From the NCBI GenBank assembly GCA_016720685.1, contig JADKKC010000014.1, positions 37,870 to 101,869 of the forward strand: a stretch of 64,000 nucleotides of DNA, given 5' to 3'. Shown piece by piece: positions 26,098 through 34,467 of this stretch. Source of the stretch: Zoogloea sp. (GTDB lineage Bacteria; Pseudomonadota; Gammaproteobacteria; Burkholderiales; Rhodocyclaceae). Within the stretch, counting starts at the first letter, position 1, and every line of letters starts with the position of its first letter. The notes beneath the pieces are model-generated. The model made no database searches. It was not told the DNA's origin and saw nothing but the letters and a program-made list of their open reading frames with translations. Position numbers and translations under genes: made by a program.

Positions 26098-27621
26098 ATG
26101 GCGCTCAACCCGGTAGAGCATCGGCTGGCCTACATCTGCGGCGACTGGCTGGCGTTTCGCGACGATCCGCGCTGGCGCCTGCTGGTCTGGCAGGTGCCGG
26201 ACAACGCGCGCCGGGTGGTGGCCGCGTTCTTCGAGAGCCAGAAGCATGAAACCGACTACACCTCGGGCGACCTGTTCATTCTCTTCGACCAGCCTTTCCT
26301 GCACGCTATCCAGTATTCCCGCGCGCTCAAGGCGGCTTTCGCCGGTCAGTACGCCGCCAGCCGCGAGGATCTGCTGCGCCAGGGGGAAGCCGCCGACTGG
26401 ATGTTCGCCCCCGCCTCGCAGCCGGATTCGCCCGAAGGCTTTGTGGCGGCGCTGCGCAGCTTCGGGTCGAAGTACGCGGGGCGCATCGGCACGCTGGCAG
26501 TGGTACTGCTCCCCGAAACCGGGGCCGACAGCGAAGGCTTCGGGCGCTGGCTGCAGCGGGCACTCGATTCGGAACTGCCCCAGCGCTTGCGCGTCGTCAC
26601 CCTCGATTCCGCCGACAGCCCGGCCCTTTGCGGCCTGAACGACATCCACGATCCGCGCATCGCCTGCCGGCCGCTGGTGCTCGACAGCTTCAACCTCGCC
26701 CAGGAAACCTTTGCCCAGGAACCTACGGTCGGCCCCGCCGGCGTCTTCCGCAATCAGCTGATGGGCCTGGTTGCGCTGGCCGAAAAGGGCAGCGCCGAGC
26801 AGGTCAAGGCCAAGGCGCTCGATGCTCTCGCCTTCGTCCAGAAGCACAAATGGAAAGACCAGGAGATCGTCGTCCGCCTGCTGGTGGCCGGGGCCTTGCT
26901 CAAGGAATCGCGTCACGCCGAGGCTGTGGCGGTGTACCAGGCCAGCCGCCAGGTGGCCGAACAGGCGCTGGCCGCCGCGCATCCGGCCGGCCACAAACTG
27001 ATCCTGCAAACGTGGTTCGGCCAGGCCGGCGCCCACCTTGCCGCAGGGCAGATCGACGCCGCCGCCGACTGCTACCGCCACGCCGCCGCTACCGCCGAGG
27101 CCGACCGCAACCTGATCCTCACCCTCGAAGCCCACCGCATGGAGGCCTTCTGCCGTGCGCGGGATGGCGACCGCGAGGGTGCGATGGTCTGCGCGCAGCG
27201 GGCGCTCGGCTGCGGCGCGCTGCTCAAGCCCGAATCCCGTGGCATGACGAGCCTGCCGCTGGCGGCGATCGATCTGCTGCGCGTTGTCGATCCAGAGCGC
27301 ACGGCCCAGGTCGAACAGCTCAAGAAGGTGTTCGACGAGCGCCTTGCGGCCATCGAAGCCGAGGCCGAAACCCGCGCCGCCGACGCCGGTGCCGCGATCA
27401 GCCAGCAACAATCGGCGGCCATCGAGCAGCAGCTGTGCGCCGACGGCGCTGCCGCCACGGCCGCCGCCGAAGCCGAACTGGCAAGCCTCGTGGCCGGCGG
27501 TGCCGACGACTACCGCCGCAGCTTCGCCCAGGCCCGCGAACTGCTTGGCTCCGACTGGCCGCTCGTCGGTAGCGCGGCGATCCCGGTCGCGCCCGTGGCA
27601 GCGGAGGGCGCCGCATCATGA
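26098..27621 (+). CDS. TPR-like protein linking VgrG and PAAR-Rhs, function unknown
   Basis: A 507-residue, alanine-rich helical protein. The N-terminal part (VEHRLAYICGDWLAFRDDP, WQVPDNARRVVAAFFESQK) has a conserved look. The middle (about 230-400) forms helical repeats resembling TPRs, and the C-terminus (about 410-480) is a glutamate/alanine coiled coil. It starts 7 bases after vgrG and overlaps the Rhs gene by 4 bases. The position suggests a chaperone or adaptor for the Rhs cargo, in the way that EagR or DUF2169 proteins serve other spikes, but I do not recognise the family with certainty. Confidence 0.65.
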   Translation: MALNPVEHRLAYICGDWLAFRDDPRWRLLVWQVPDNARRVVAAFFESQKHETDYTSGDLFILFDQPFLHAIQYSRALKAAFAGQYAASREDLLRQGEAADWMFAPASQPDSPEGFVAALRSFGSKYAGRIGTLAVVLLPETGADSEGFGRWLQRALDSELPQRLRVVTLDSADSPALCGLNDIHDPRIACRPLVLDSFNLAQETFAQEPTVGPAGVFRNQLMGLVALAEKGSAEQVKAKALDALAFVQKHKWKDQEIVVRLLVAGALLKESRHAEAVAVYQASRQVAEQALAAAHPAGHKLILQTWFGQAGAHLAAGQIDAAADCYRHAAATAEADRNLILTLEAHRMEAFCRARDGDREGAMVCAQRALGCGALLKPESRGMTSLPLAAIDLLRVVDPERTAQVEQLKKVFDERLAAIEAEAETRAADAGAAISQQQSAAIEQQLCADGAAATAAAEAELASLVAGGADDYRRSFAQARELLGSDWPLVGSAAIPVAPVAAEGAAS

Positions 27622-30600
27622 TGCCCGCCGCCAAGCACGGCGACCCGCAGCTCGGTGTCGACATCCACTTGTGCATCGTGCCGCCGGGCACCCCGGTGCC
27701 GCTGCCAACACCGCATATCTCGGTCGTGTTCGATCCGTTCGACTACATCCCCTTCATCGGCGCCACCACCACGGTGATGGGCATGAAGCGGGCGAATGCT
27801 GGCACTTCCGGCATCGTGGTGCATATTCCGCCGGGCTTCCCGTTCGCCAAGCCGCCTGAGAAGGACGACGAGTTGTTCATGGGCAGCGCCACGGTGCTGG
27901 TGGATGGTGAGCCGTTCTCGCACATCGCCCACCCGGCCCTCGGTTGCCAGGTGGTCGGCATGCCCAGTCCCGGCCGGATCAAGAGCAAGCCGAAAAAGAT
28001 GTGCTTGCTTCCCACCGACTTCAACCTGGCGATTCCGGCCACGGTGCTGATCGGCGGGCCGCCCACCATCAGTATGATGGGCCTGGCCAGCAAGGGGGTG
28101 TTCAAGACGTTGGGCGCGCTGGCCAAGAAGGCCGGGCCGCTGCTGGGCAAGGTGGCGAAGCGCTTCAAAGATTGGCGCAAGGCCAAGTTCGGCCACCTGC
28201 CGCCGGGCTTTCTCAAATGCGTGATCCTGCGCGCCGAGCCGGTGGATATCCTGACCGGCACGGTGTCGGTCGAGCAGGAGGATTTCGAGCTGCCGGGCCG
28301 GATGCCATTCCAATGGCTGCGCAGCTATTCGTCCGGCAGCGCGCGGGGCGGCATCTGCGGGATTGGCTGGGAGACGCCGCTGGACGGCCGTCTGGAGGTG
28401 GACGCGGCGAGCGGCATAGTCGCGCTGCATTATCCAGGCGCCGGCCCGCTGTACTTCGACCGCCTGCCCCAAAGCGCCGGTGAAGCGGGAGCCGAACTCG
28501 AACTGATGGACGGCGCGCTGCTGGCCGACGGCGGCAGTCACTTCGCGGTGCGCACCAAGGGCAACCTGATCTACAGCTTCCCGAAGGCCGGTGTCGTCGT
28601 TCGCCCCGATGGTACCCGCGAGCTGCCCCTCGAACGCATCACCGATCTGGCCGGCAACGTCATGCGCTTCGAGCGCCACGGCGGGCAGCCCACTGCCATC
28701 GTCGTGCCGGGCGGGCGGCGCCTCGAACTGCGTGTCGAGGATGGCCTGCTGCGCGAAATTTCGATGATGCGGGCCGATACGCGTGTGCGGCACAGTCTTG
28801 TGCGCTACGAATATGGCGCCGGCGATCTCGTCGCCGGCGATCTCGTCGCCGTCATCGACGCGCTGGGTAAGGCCTACCGCTTCGATTACGCCGCCCACCT
28901 CATGGTGCGCCACACCGACCGCAACGGCCTGTCGTTCCACTACAGCTACGAGGCGCACGGCGACGGCTGGCGGGTTGATCACGCCTGGGGCGACGGCGGG
29001 CTCTACGACTACCGCTTTGCGTATTTCGACGCCATCCACGAGCGGCGCATCACGGATTCCCTCGGCCACGTGTCGGTCGTCAAGCTCGATGAAACCGGCC
29101 TGCCGATCAACGAACTCGACCCGCTCGGCGGCATGACGATCTTCGAGTACGACGATTGCGGCCGTACCAGCGCCGTCGTCGACCCGGCTGGTCGCAGAAC
29201 CGAATACGCCTACGACGCGCGCGGCAATCTGCTCACCCTCACTCGGCCGGATGGCAGCACCGTCGAAACCGTCTTCGATGCCGCCAACAAGGCGATCCGC
29301 ATCACCGACCCCAACGGCGCCGTGTGGCAGCAGGCCTGGGACGGACGCGGCCAGTTGCTGACCCAGACCACCCCGCTCGGTCACCTCAGCCGCTACGAAT
29401 ACGACGGCCTCGGCCAGCTCACGGCCCACATCAATCCCCGCGGCGCTCGCACGGTGCTGGCCTACGATGGCGACGGCAACCTTGCGCAACTCGACAACGC
29501 CCTCGGCCAGCGCACCCGCTTCGCCTTCGACGGGCTGGGCAACCTCACGGCACGCAGCGATCCCGCCGGCCAGCCCACCCGCTATCAATACGACGCCAAA
29601 AGCCGCCTGACGGCGGTAGTGCTGCCCTCCGGCGCAAGTATCCACTGCGCCTACGACGCCGAAGACAACCTCTCCGCCTACAAGGACGAGAACGGCGCCG
29701 TCACCCGCCTCGAATACTTCGGCCAGGGAGAGATCGCCCGCCGCATCCAGCCCGACGGCCACCGGGTCGAATACCTCTACGACACCGAAGAGCGTCTGGT
29801 GGGCGTGCGCAACCAGCGGGGCGAGTTGTATCAAATCAGGCGCGACGCGCTCGGCCGGGTCGTCGAGGAAGTGGACTACTGGGGGCAAAGCAACCGCTAC
29901 GCCTACGACGCAGCCGGCAAGCTCAAGGCCACGCTCGACCCGCTCGGCCAGCGCATCGATTTCGTCACCGACCCGCTCGGCCGCATCGTCAAGAAGATCC
30001 TCCCGTCGCCCGAGCAGCCCGAAGGCGGCGCACCGTGGATCGAGACCTTCGACTACGACCCCAACGGAAACCTCGTCGCCACCGGCAACGCGCACGGTGA
30101 GGTCACGCGGGAGTTCGACGCGGAGGGGCTGCTGCTGAAGGAAATCCAGCAGCATGCCAGCGGCGACTGCTTCATCATCGAAAGCGCTTACGACGAAGCC
30201 GGCAACCGGATCGTGCACCAGACCCGATTTGCAGGCGGCGGATCGCAGCCCGGCGCCTCCGCTCATCGTGTCGAGTTCGCCTACAACCTGCTTGATCGTT
30301 TCATCGAAGCCCGTCTGGACGGCGGGAAGCCGATTCGCCTCACCCATGATGCGCTGGGCCAACTCACCCGCGAGGAGTTCGCCCCCGGTCTTGCCCGGGA
30401 GCTGAGCTACAACGCTGACGGCCTGCTCACCCGCCAGCACACCCACATGGGCAAGCAAACCCTGTTTGCCACCGATTACCACTACGACCCCGTCGGCAAC
30501 CTCACGCGCCGGGAAGACAGCGGCTTTGGCGTCGACACCTACCTTTACGACCCGATGGGCCGCATCCTGGCCCACACCGACCCTCAGGGGCGCATCCAAC

Positions 30601-31406
30601 GTTTCCTCAACGACCCGGCCGGCGATCGACTCGCCGCCCGCGTCGCCACAAGCCAGGCCGGCAACGATGCCGCCTGGGAACGCAGCGGTGAACACGAAGG
30701 CACCCGCTACCGCTTCAACCGTGCCGGCAACCTCGTTCATCGACAAGACGCCGACGGCCTGCTCGAACTCGAGTGGGATGCCAACCAGCGCCTGATCGCC
30801 AGCCGCCGCAGCGGCACCAATGGCCAACGCCTCACCACCCGCTACGCCTACGACCCGCTCGGTCGGCGCCTGTGGAAAGAAACCGCCGGCGTGCGCACCA
30901 CCTTTGGCTGGGACGGCGACGCCCTCGCCCTCGACGCAACCCTCGGTGCGGTGCGGGAATTCGTCTATCGCCCGAACACCTTCGAACCGCTGGCCTTACT
31001 TCGGAACGCCAATGCACCCCCCCTTCACTACCTCAACGACCCCAACGGCTGCCCGATCCGCCTGATCGACAGCGCCGGCCAAATCCAATGGGCTGCGCAC
31101 TACCAAGCCTGGGGGGCCATCGCGCAGTTGTCGATTAATCGGGTGGACAACCCGATCCGGCTGCAAGGGCAGTATGAAGACGGCGAGAGCAGGCTCCAGT
31201 ACAATCGTCATCGCTACTACGCACCACAGATCGGCGCCTTCATCTCCCAGGACCCGCTGGGGCTGGCGGCGGGGGTGAATGTCTACGACTTCGCGCCGAG
31301 TGTGCTGGGGTGGGTAGATCCGCTGGGACTTACTGGGAATTGCGGGGCTGATAAAGCCGCAAAGGGGGGTAGCGAGAGCCAAGACGGTTCTTGGTCACTT
31401 CCCTGA
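27618..31406 (+). CDS. rhs: PAAR-like (DUF4150) - Rhs effector with an aborted toxin tip
   Basis: A 1262-residue effector shell. Residues 1 to about 170 are a DUF4150/PAAR-like cap (IHLCIVPPGTPVPLPTPH, TVLVDGEPFSHIAHP). A linker follows, then more than a dozen YD/Rhs repeats (YDARGNLLTL, YDPMGRILAH and others) that form the cocoon. The core closes with the conserved AFISQDPLGLAAGVNVYDFAP and GWVDPLGL. Normally the variable toxin comes next. Here only GNCGADKAAKG plus 12 residues remain before a stop at 31406, because the tip is frameshifted (see 31366-31663). It overlaps the TPR gene by 4 bases. It can probably be made but without an active toxin. Confidence 0.9.
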   Translation: MMPAAKHGDPQLGVDIHLCIVPPGTPVPLPTPHISVVFDPFDYIPFIGATTTVMGMKRANAGTSGIVVHIPPGFPFAKPPEKDDELFMGSATVLVDGEPFSHIAHPALGCQVVGMPSPGRIKSKPKKMCLLPTDFNLAIPATVLIGGPPTISMMGLASKGVFKTLGALAKKAGPLLGKVAKRFKDWRKAKFGHLPPGFLKCVILRAEPVDILTGTVSVEQEDFELPGRMPFQWLRSYSSGSARGGICGIGWETPLDGRLEVDAASGIVALHYPGAGPLYFDRLPQSAGEAGAELELMDGALLADGGSHFAVRTKGNLIYSFPKAGVVVRPDGTRELPLERITDLAGNVMRFERHGGQPTAIVVPGGRRLELRVEDGLLREISMMRADTRVRHSLVRYEYGAGDLVAGDLVAVIDALGKAYRFDYAAHLMVRHTDRNGLSFHYSYEAHGDGWRVDHAWGDGGLYDYRFAYFDAIHERRITDSLGHVSVVKLDETGLPINELDPLGGMTIFEYDDCGRTSAVVDPAGRRTEYAYDARGNLLTLTRPDGSTVETVFDAANKAIRITDPNGAVWQQAWDGRGQLLTQTTPLGHLSRYEYDGLGQLTAHINPRGARTVLAYDGDGNLAQLDNALGQRTRFAFDGLGNLTARSDPAGQPTRYQYDAKSRLTAVVLPSGASIHCAYDAEDNLSAYKDENGAVTRLEYFGQGEIARRIQPDGHRVEYLYDTEERLVGVRNQRGELYQIRRDALGRVVEEVDYWGQSNRYAYDAAGKLKATLDPLGQRIDFVTDPLGRIVKKILPSPEQPEGGAPWIETFDYDPNGNLVATGNAHGEVTREFDAEGLLLKEIQQHASGDCFIIESAYDEAGNRIVHQTRFAGGGSQPGASAHRVEFAYNLLDRFIEARLDGGKPIRLTHDALGQLTREEFAPGLARELSYNADGLLTRQHTHMGKQTLFATDYHYDPVGNLTRREDSGFGVDTYLYDPMGRILAHTDPQGRIQRFLNDPAGDRLAARVATSQAGNDAAWERSGEHEGTRYRFNRAGNLVHRQDADGLLELEWDANQRLIASRRSGTNGQRLTTRYAYDPLGRRLWKETAGVRTTFGWDGDALALDATLGAVREFVYRPNTFEPLALLRNANAPPLHYLNDPNGCPIRLIDSAGQIQWAAHYQAWGAIAQLSINRVDNPIRLQGQYEDGESRLQYNRHRYYAPQIGAFISQDPLGLAAGVNVYDFAPSVLGWVDPLGLTGNCGADKAAKGGSESQDGSWSLP

Positions 31407-31663
31407 GTACAAACAACTTGGCGATAGCCTCAATGCCCGTACCTTCAACATCCCTGAGGCCGCCTGGAACAAGATGTCCGAGGCGCAGCGCTGGGGAGCG
31501 AACCAGAAGTTCCTTGATCGCATGATTTCTCGTGGTGACGAGATCATTCTGGCGACACCGCTGGATAAGGTGCGACCGGGAAGCTACTTCGCGCGAGCTT
31601 GAGTACATGGGTAGTAAGGGCTTCGCCCCGAGCGCCGATGGAACTCGACTCATCAGGCCTTGA
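31366..31663 (+). pseudogene. Frameshifted Rhs toxin tip 1
   Basis: In the +1 frame relative to rhs, 31372-31611 reads KTVLGHFPEYKQLGDSLNAR, NIPEAAWNKMSEAQRWGANQ, KFLDRMISRGDEIILATPLD and RPGSYFAR. This is a toxin-tip type that recurs in polymorphic toxins. A second shift near 31607 leads to RELEYMGSKGFAPSADGTRL and a stop at 31661-31663. Two indels therefore separate the core from a complete tip. I do not know the biochemical activity of this tip. Confidence 0.75.
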
Positions 31664-31667
31664 TGCC

Positions 31668-32081
31668 ATGATCGATCTAGCCGATATCGCGCCAGCCTTC
31701 TCATTCGTCGTGAGCAAGGGACTCGTACTCGTACCGATTGCCAACGTACAAGCACAGGATTCGGCATTGCGGCTCTTGGTGGGTGAAGGTGCGCCATTCT
31801 CACTTCGATTCCGGGTACGTGTCGGAGAACGGGTCTTCGTCGACGGACGCTCAATGCCGCTGGCAGTGGAAAACTCAAATCGTTCTTGGTTCGTGGATAA
31901 CTCGATCACGCAGCAACAGCTTGGCGAGCCACCAGACCTTACGGACATGGCGGATCTGCTTCAAGTGCGTTGGGATAAGGTGACGAGCCTGTTCAGCGAT
32001 CCGCAGAAAACATCGCAACTCCAAGCGTTCGCCAAACAGAAGTCGGCAGCCTTGCTCAGCAAGATATTCCGCAAGCCCTGA
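31668..32081 (+). CDS. Candidate immunity protein for tip 1
   Basis: A 137-residue protein starting at ATG 31668, 4 bases after the stop of the tip 1 frame. An in-frame ATG at 31638 overlaps the toxin and is an alternative. The product begins MIDLADIAPAFSFVVSKGL, has a C-terminal lysine-rich tail (KSAALLSKIFRKP), and no signal peptide. Its place right behind a toxin tip is the main reason for the immunity call. The last 91 bases are duplicated at 50845 onward. Confidence 0.6.
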   Translation: MIDLADIAPAFSFVVSKGLVLVPIANVQAQDSALRLLVGEGAPFSLRFRVRVGERVFVDGRSMPLAVENSNRSWFVDNSITQQQLGEPPDLTDMADLLQVRWDKVTSLFSDPQKTSQLQAFAKQKSAALLSKIFRKP

Positions 32082-32472
32082 TGACGGATGCTCGCCGCGA
32101 GCGGGGGTCGCTTCTTCTGCGAAAGCGACGCCGCCCGGCTTGGAGGTCGCAGGCTGCGCCCTCCGATGCGCTCGACAGCCACGGTCGCAGTGACGATTCC
32201 CGGGCGCGAGGGTCAAGTCTTGCCTCTTGCCTGACCACACCCGTGATCACCCTGGCCGCGTAAAGTTCTCTCGCAACGTCGCGCCAGGCCGCTGAGTCCC
32301 TGGCGTGGACCTGCGAGCCCATGGCATGATTGCGGCGCAAAGACCAATTGCTGCGCCCTTCGTGGCCAGCATGTCCGACCACCGTGGCCCCTTGGGGTTG
32401 TGGTGACTCGGTAAATCCACCGGCGCCCTCGTGCACCGGCACCTTGAGCGGGGCTGATAAAGCCGCAAAGGG
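31991..32472. repeat. About 480-base repeat, copy A (tip-cassette leader)
   Basis: Largely the same sequence as 50845-51353. Shared stretches run from GTTCAGCGATCCGCAGAAAA through the end of the tip 1 immunity gene, a middle block around 32240-32420, and the GADKAAKG-coding junction. The middle has diverged, including a 27-base insertion in the other copy. Each copy leads into a different orphan toxin tip. Confidence 0.85.
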
Positions 32473-32794
32473 TGTAGGCAAGGCGGTACCGGACGCTACG
32501 GTTGTGTGCCGAGGCGGTAGCTGTACGGCGCAGGCGTTTGCTAACGGTAAGGGGGTCACCACAAACTCAGCCACCGGAAAGCTTGACGGCGTTTCCACGG
32601 GCCTGGGGGACTCGGTTGCTTCAGCATCGAAGAACATTCCACATGGCAAGGTTGGCGTGACAACCGCTGGGGACATTCGAGCCGCAGGTGGTCAGGTTGT
32701 TAATGATCACGGAAACCATGGAACGGTATCTGGACTAACTGCCGAGAAGGCTGCTGAGGTCTTCAAGCGAATTGTCGAGAATCCGAATCGATGA
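32448..32794 (+). pseudogene. Orphan Rhs toxin tip 2 (no core attached)
   Basis: Begins with the same GADKAAKG codons that end the Rhs core and continues VGKAVPDATVVCRGGSCTAQ, GVTTNSATGKLDGVSTGLGD, NIPHGKVGVTTAGDIRAAGG and NHGTVSGLTAEKAAEVFKRI. This V-R-G-G / IPH-x-x-VGVTT pattern recurs at the C-termini of Rhs and CdiA proteins; its activity is not known to me. The frame is open back to 32330 but no Rhs core or ribosome site is present, so it is a silent, displaced cassette. It overlaps the next gene by 4 bases. Confidence 0.75.
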
Positions 32795-33222
32795 GATCAA
32801 ATCCAGTGGCGCCGATGCTTATCTATGCCGACTTCAATGGGCTGGAAGACAGCCTCGTCGATGCTGACATGGCTGTTCTAGACTTGACTGGATATGGAAC
32901 GCTGGCCAGCCTGAGCCGTCATGGGGTGCAGCTACGGGTGGGGCAGCGTCTCGCGTTCAGTGACTTCGATGGCCTTGAGGTGGTCGGAGAAATTGGCTTC
33001 GATAGCGCTCGTGTATCTGAGCGCAGTAGTGGCTGGTACGCGCGATTTAGTCGCGGTGAAATCAAAGATGTGTCACCGAGAGAGCACGACTTCGCGACCC
33101 ACCTGTGCTTCAAATGTCGCAACGATTTGAAGCCCTACTTGGACAAAGTTGGGAGGAGCTTCGTGGAGACTTGCCCTCATTGCGGCACACCGGTGATGGC
33201 TCCTCTCTTGCCGCCAAACTAG
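32791..33222 (+). CDS. Immunity protein candidate for tip 2
   Basis: A 143-residue protein, start ATG 32791 overlapping the tip 2 stop (ATGA). N-terminal beta-rich part (MLIYADFNGLEDSLVDADMA), then a zinc-ribbon-like C-terminus with two CXXC pairs (LCFKCRNDL and TCPHCGTPV). The tight coupling to a toxin tip is the evidence for immunity. The family is not known to me. Confidence 0.65.
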   Translation: MRSNPVAPMLIYADFNGLEDSLVDADMAVLDLTGYGTLASLSRHGVQLRVGQRLAFSDFDGLEVVGEIGFDSARVSERSSGWYARFSRGEIKDVSPREHDFATHLCFKCRNDLKPYLDKVGRSFVETCPHCGTPVMAPLLPPN

Positions 33223-33239
33223 GAAACCGTTCGGTGGCA

Positions 33240-33611
33240 TCAAGGCACGAACGCCTCGACGGTGAGCCCTGCGACGGCGCCGAAGTGCTTGACGTTGGCG
33301 GTGAGCATGGGCAATTGATGCTCGATGGCGGTGGCGGCGATGAGCGCATCGCCCATCTGCAGTCCGCGGCTCAAGGTCAGCGACTTCATCAACTTGGTGG
33401 CGAGCAGCGTGATGGCCTCGGTGACGGGCAGCAGCCTGGCCGAGCGCTTGTCGAGCATCTTCTTCACAGCGAGCAACTCGGCCTTGTTGCGCATGCCCTG
33501 CAGCACTTCGAGCCAGCTGATGGCCGACAGCGTGAGCGCGCCGAGTTCATCGAGCCGGCGCGTGGCCTGCGGGTAGCCGCGCAGATGCCAGATCAGCACA
33601 TCGGTATCCAC
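33240..33611 (-). CDS. vapC: VapC-type PIN-domain toxin
   Basis: A 123-residue PIN endoribonuclease. The start GTG 33611 gives VDTDVLIWHLRGYP with the first catalytic aspartates. SWLEVLQGM supplies the conserved glutamate, and LQMGDALIAATAIEH the later aspartate, with LPMLTANVKHF at the C-terminus. The start lies about 10 bases after the antitoxin stop, as in vapBC operons. A longer frame upstream overlaps the antitoxin and is unlikely. Confidence 0.85.
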   Translation of the reverse strand: MDTDVLIWHLRGYPQATRRLDELGALTLSAISWLEVLQGMRNKAELLAVKKMLDKRSARLLPVTEAITLLATKLMKSLTLSRGLQMGDALIAATAIEHQLPMLTANVKHFGAVAGLTVEAFVP

Positions 33612-33621
33612 ACCAACATCA

Positions 33622-33858
33622 TCAAGGCTCGTTGCGCGAGCCGTCGCGGTTGTAGCGCGGCTGGCGAATCTTGCGCACATAGGCCGCCACGTCAGCCATG
33701 TCCTCGCGATAACGCCAGATACCGAAGACCGGATCGTCGGTCGTGAACTCCTCGGCCGGCGCGGCTTGGGCTTCTTCCTCGATGCGCACGGTCACCAGTG
33801 CGCCGCTGCCCTTGGTCAGCTTCGCGCGCCAACTCTCCGGCAACTCCGCCACCGGCAC
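33622..33858 (-). CDS. vapB: VapB-type antitoxin, 5' end probably cut by ISAs1
   Basis: About 78 residues: LPESWRAKLTKGSGALVTVR, then DDPVFGIWRYREDMADVAAY and RKIRQPRYNRDG, a pattern common in antitoxins of PIN toxins. The first possible start is GTG 33858, only about 3 bases from the first ISAs1 transposase codons. The native start and promoter have probably been lost or replaced. Expression may depend on read-through from outside. Confidence 0.7.
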   Translation of the reverse strand: MPVAELPESWRAKLTKGSGALVTVRIEEEAQAAPAEEFTTDDPVFGIWRYREDMADVAAYVRKIRQPRYNRDGSRNEP

Positions 33859-33860
33859 AT

Positions 33861-34460
33861 GCCATGGGCTGCCAGCGCGAGATCGCCGCCAGGATCGTCG
33901 AGAAGGGGGGCGATTACCTGCTGGCGGTCAAGGGCAACCAACCCACGCTGCACCAGCAGGTGCGCGATCTCATCAGCGATGCCCAACTCGCCAGCGACGG
34001 CTTCAAGCACGTGGACACCGCCCACGGCAGAACGGTGCTGCAACTCAGCTGGGTCGCCGCCAGCGGCGCGGAGATCGACCCCGAGCTGTGGCCCGGCCGC
34101 AAGACGGTCGGCTGCGTTGTCTCGCAGCGGGTGGTCGGCGACAAGGTCGCTGAGCTGGAGGCGCGCTACTACATCAGCTCGCGCAGCCTCAGTGCCGAGG
34201 AATTGGCCAGGACCGTGCGCGCGCACTGGGCCATCGAGAACCGCCTGCACTGGATGCTCGACGTCTGCTTCGGCGAGGACGACTGCATGATCAGGAAGGA
34301 CCACGCCCCGCAGAACCTCTCCCTGCTCAAGAAGATCGTGCTGAACCTGATTCGTGCGGACAAAACCGACACCGCCAAGACGAGCCTGCGACTCAAGCGC
34401 AAACGGGCGGCCTGGGATGACGATATCCGTATGAAAATGCTCGGGATTCATCCGCTATGA
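33861..34460 (+). pseudogene. ISAs1-family transposase, C-terminal fragment
   Basis: Carries MGCQREIAARIVEKGGDYLL, AVKGNQPTL, YYISSRSLSAEELARTVRAH, and WAIENRLHWMLDVCFGEDDC to the stop at 34460, the later half of an ISAs1 DDE transposase including the final catalytic glutamate (IEN). The first about 160 residues are absent. It abuts vapB on the left and the truncated second Rhs on the right, so the insertion and a later deletion removed parts of both. Confidence 0.85.
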
Positions 34461-34467
34461 CTTTTGA

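Noticed and set aside
27510..30827. A 1105-codon open frame on the minus strand
   Set aside because: Antisense to the Rhs repeats. It mirrors their periodicity and has no domain of its own.
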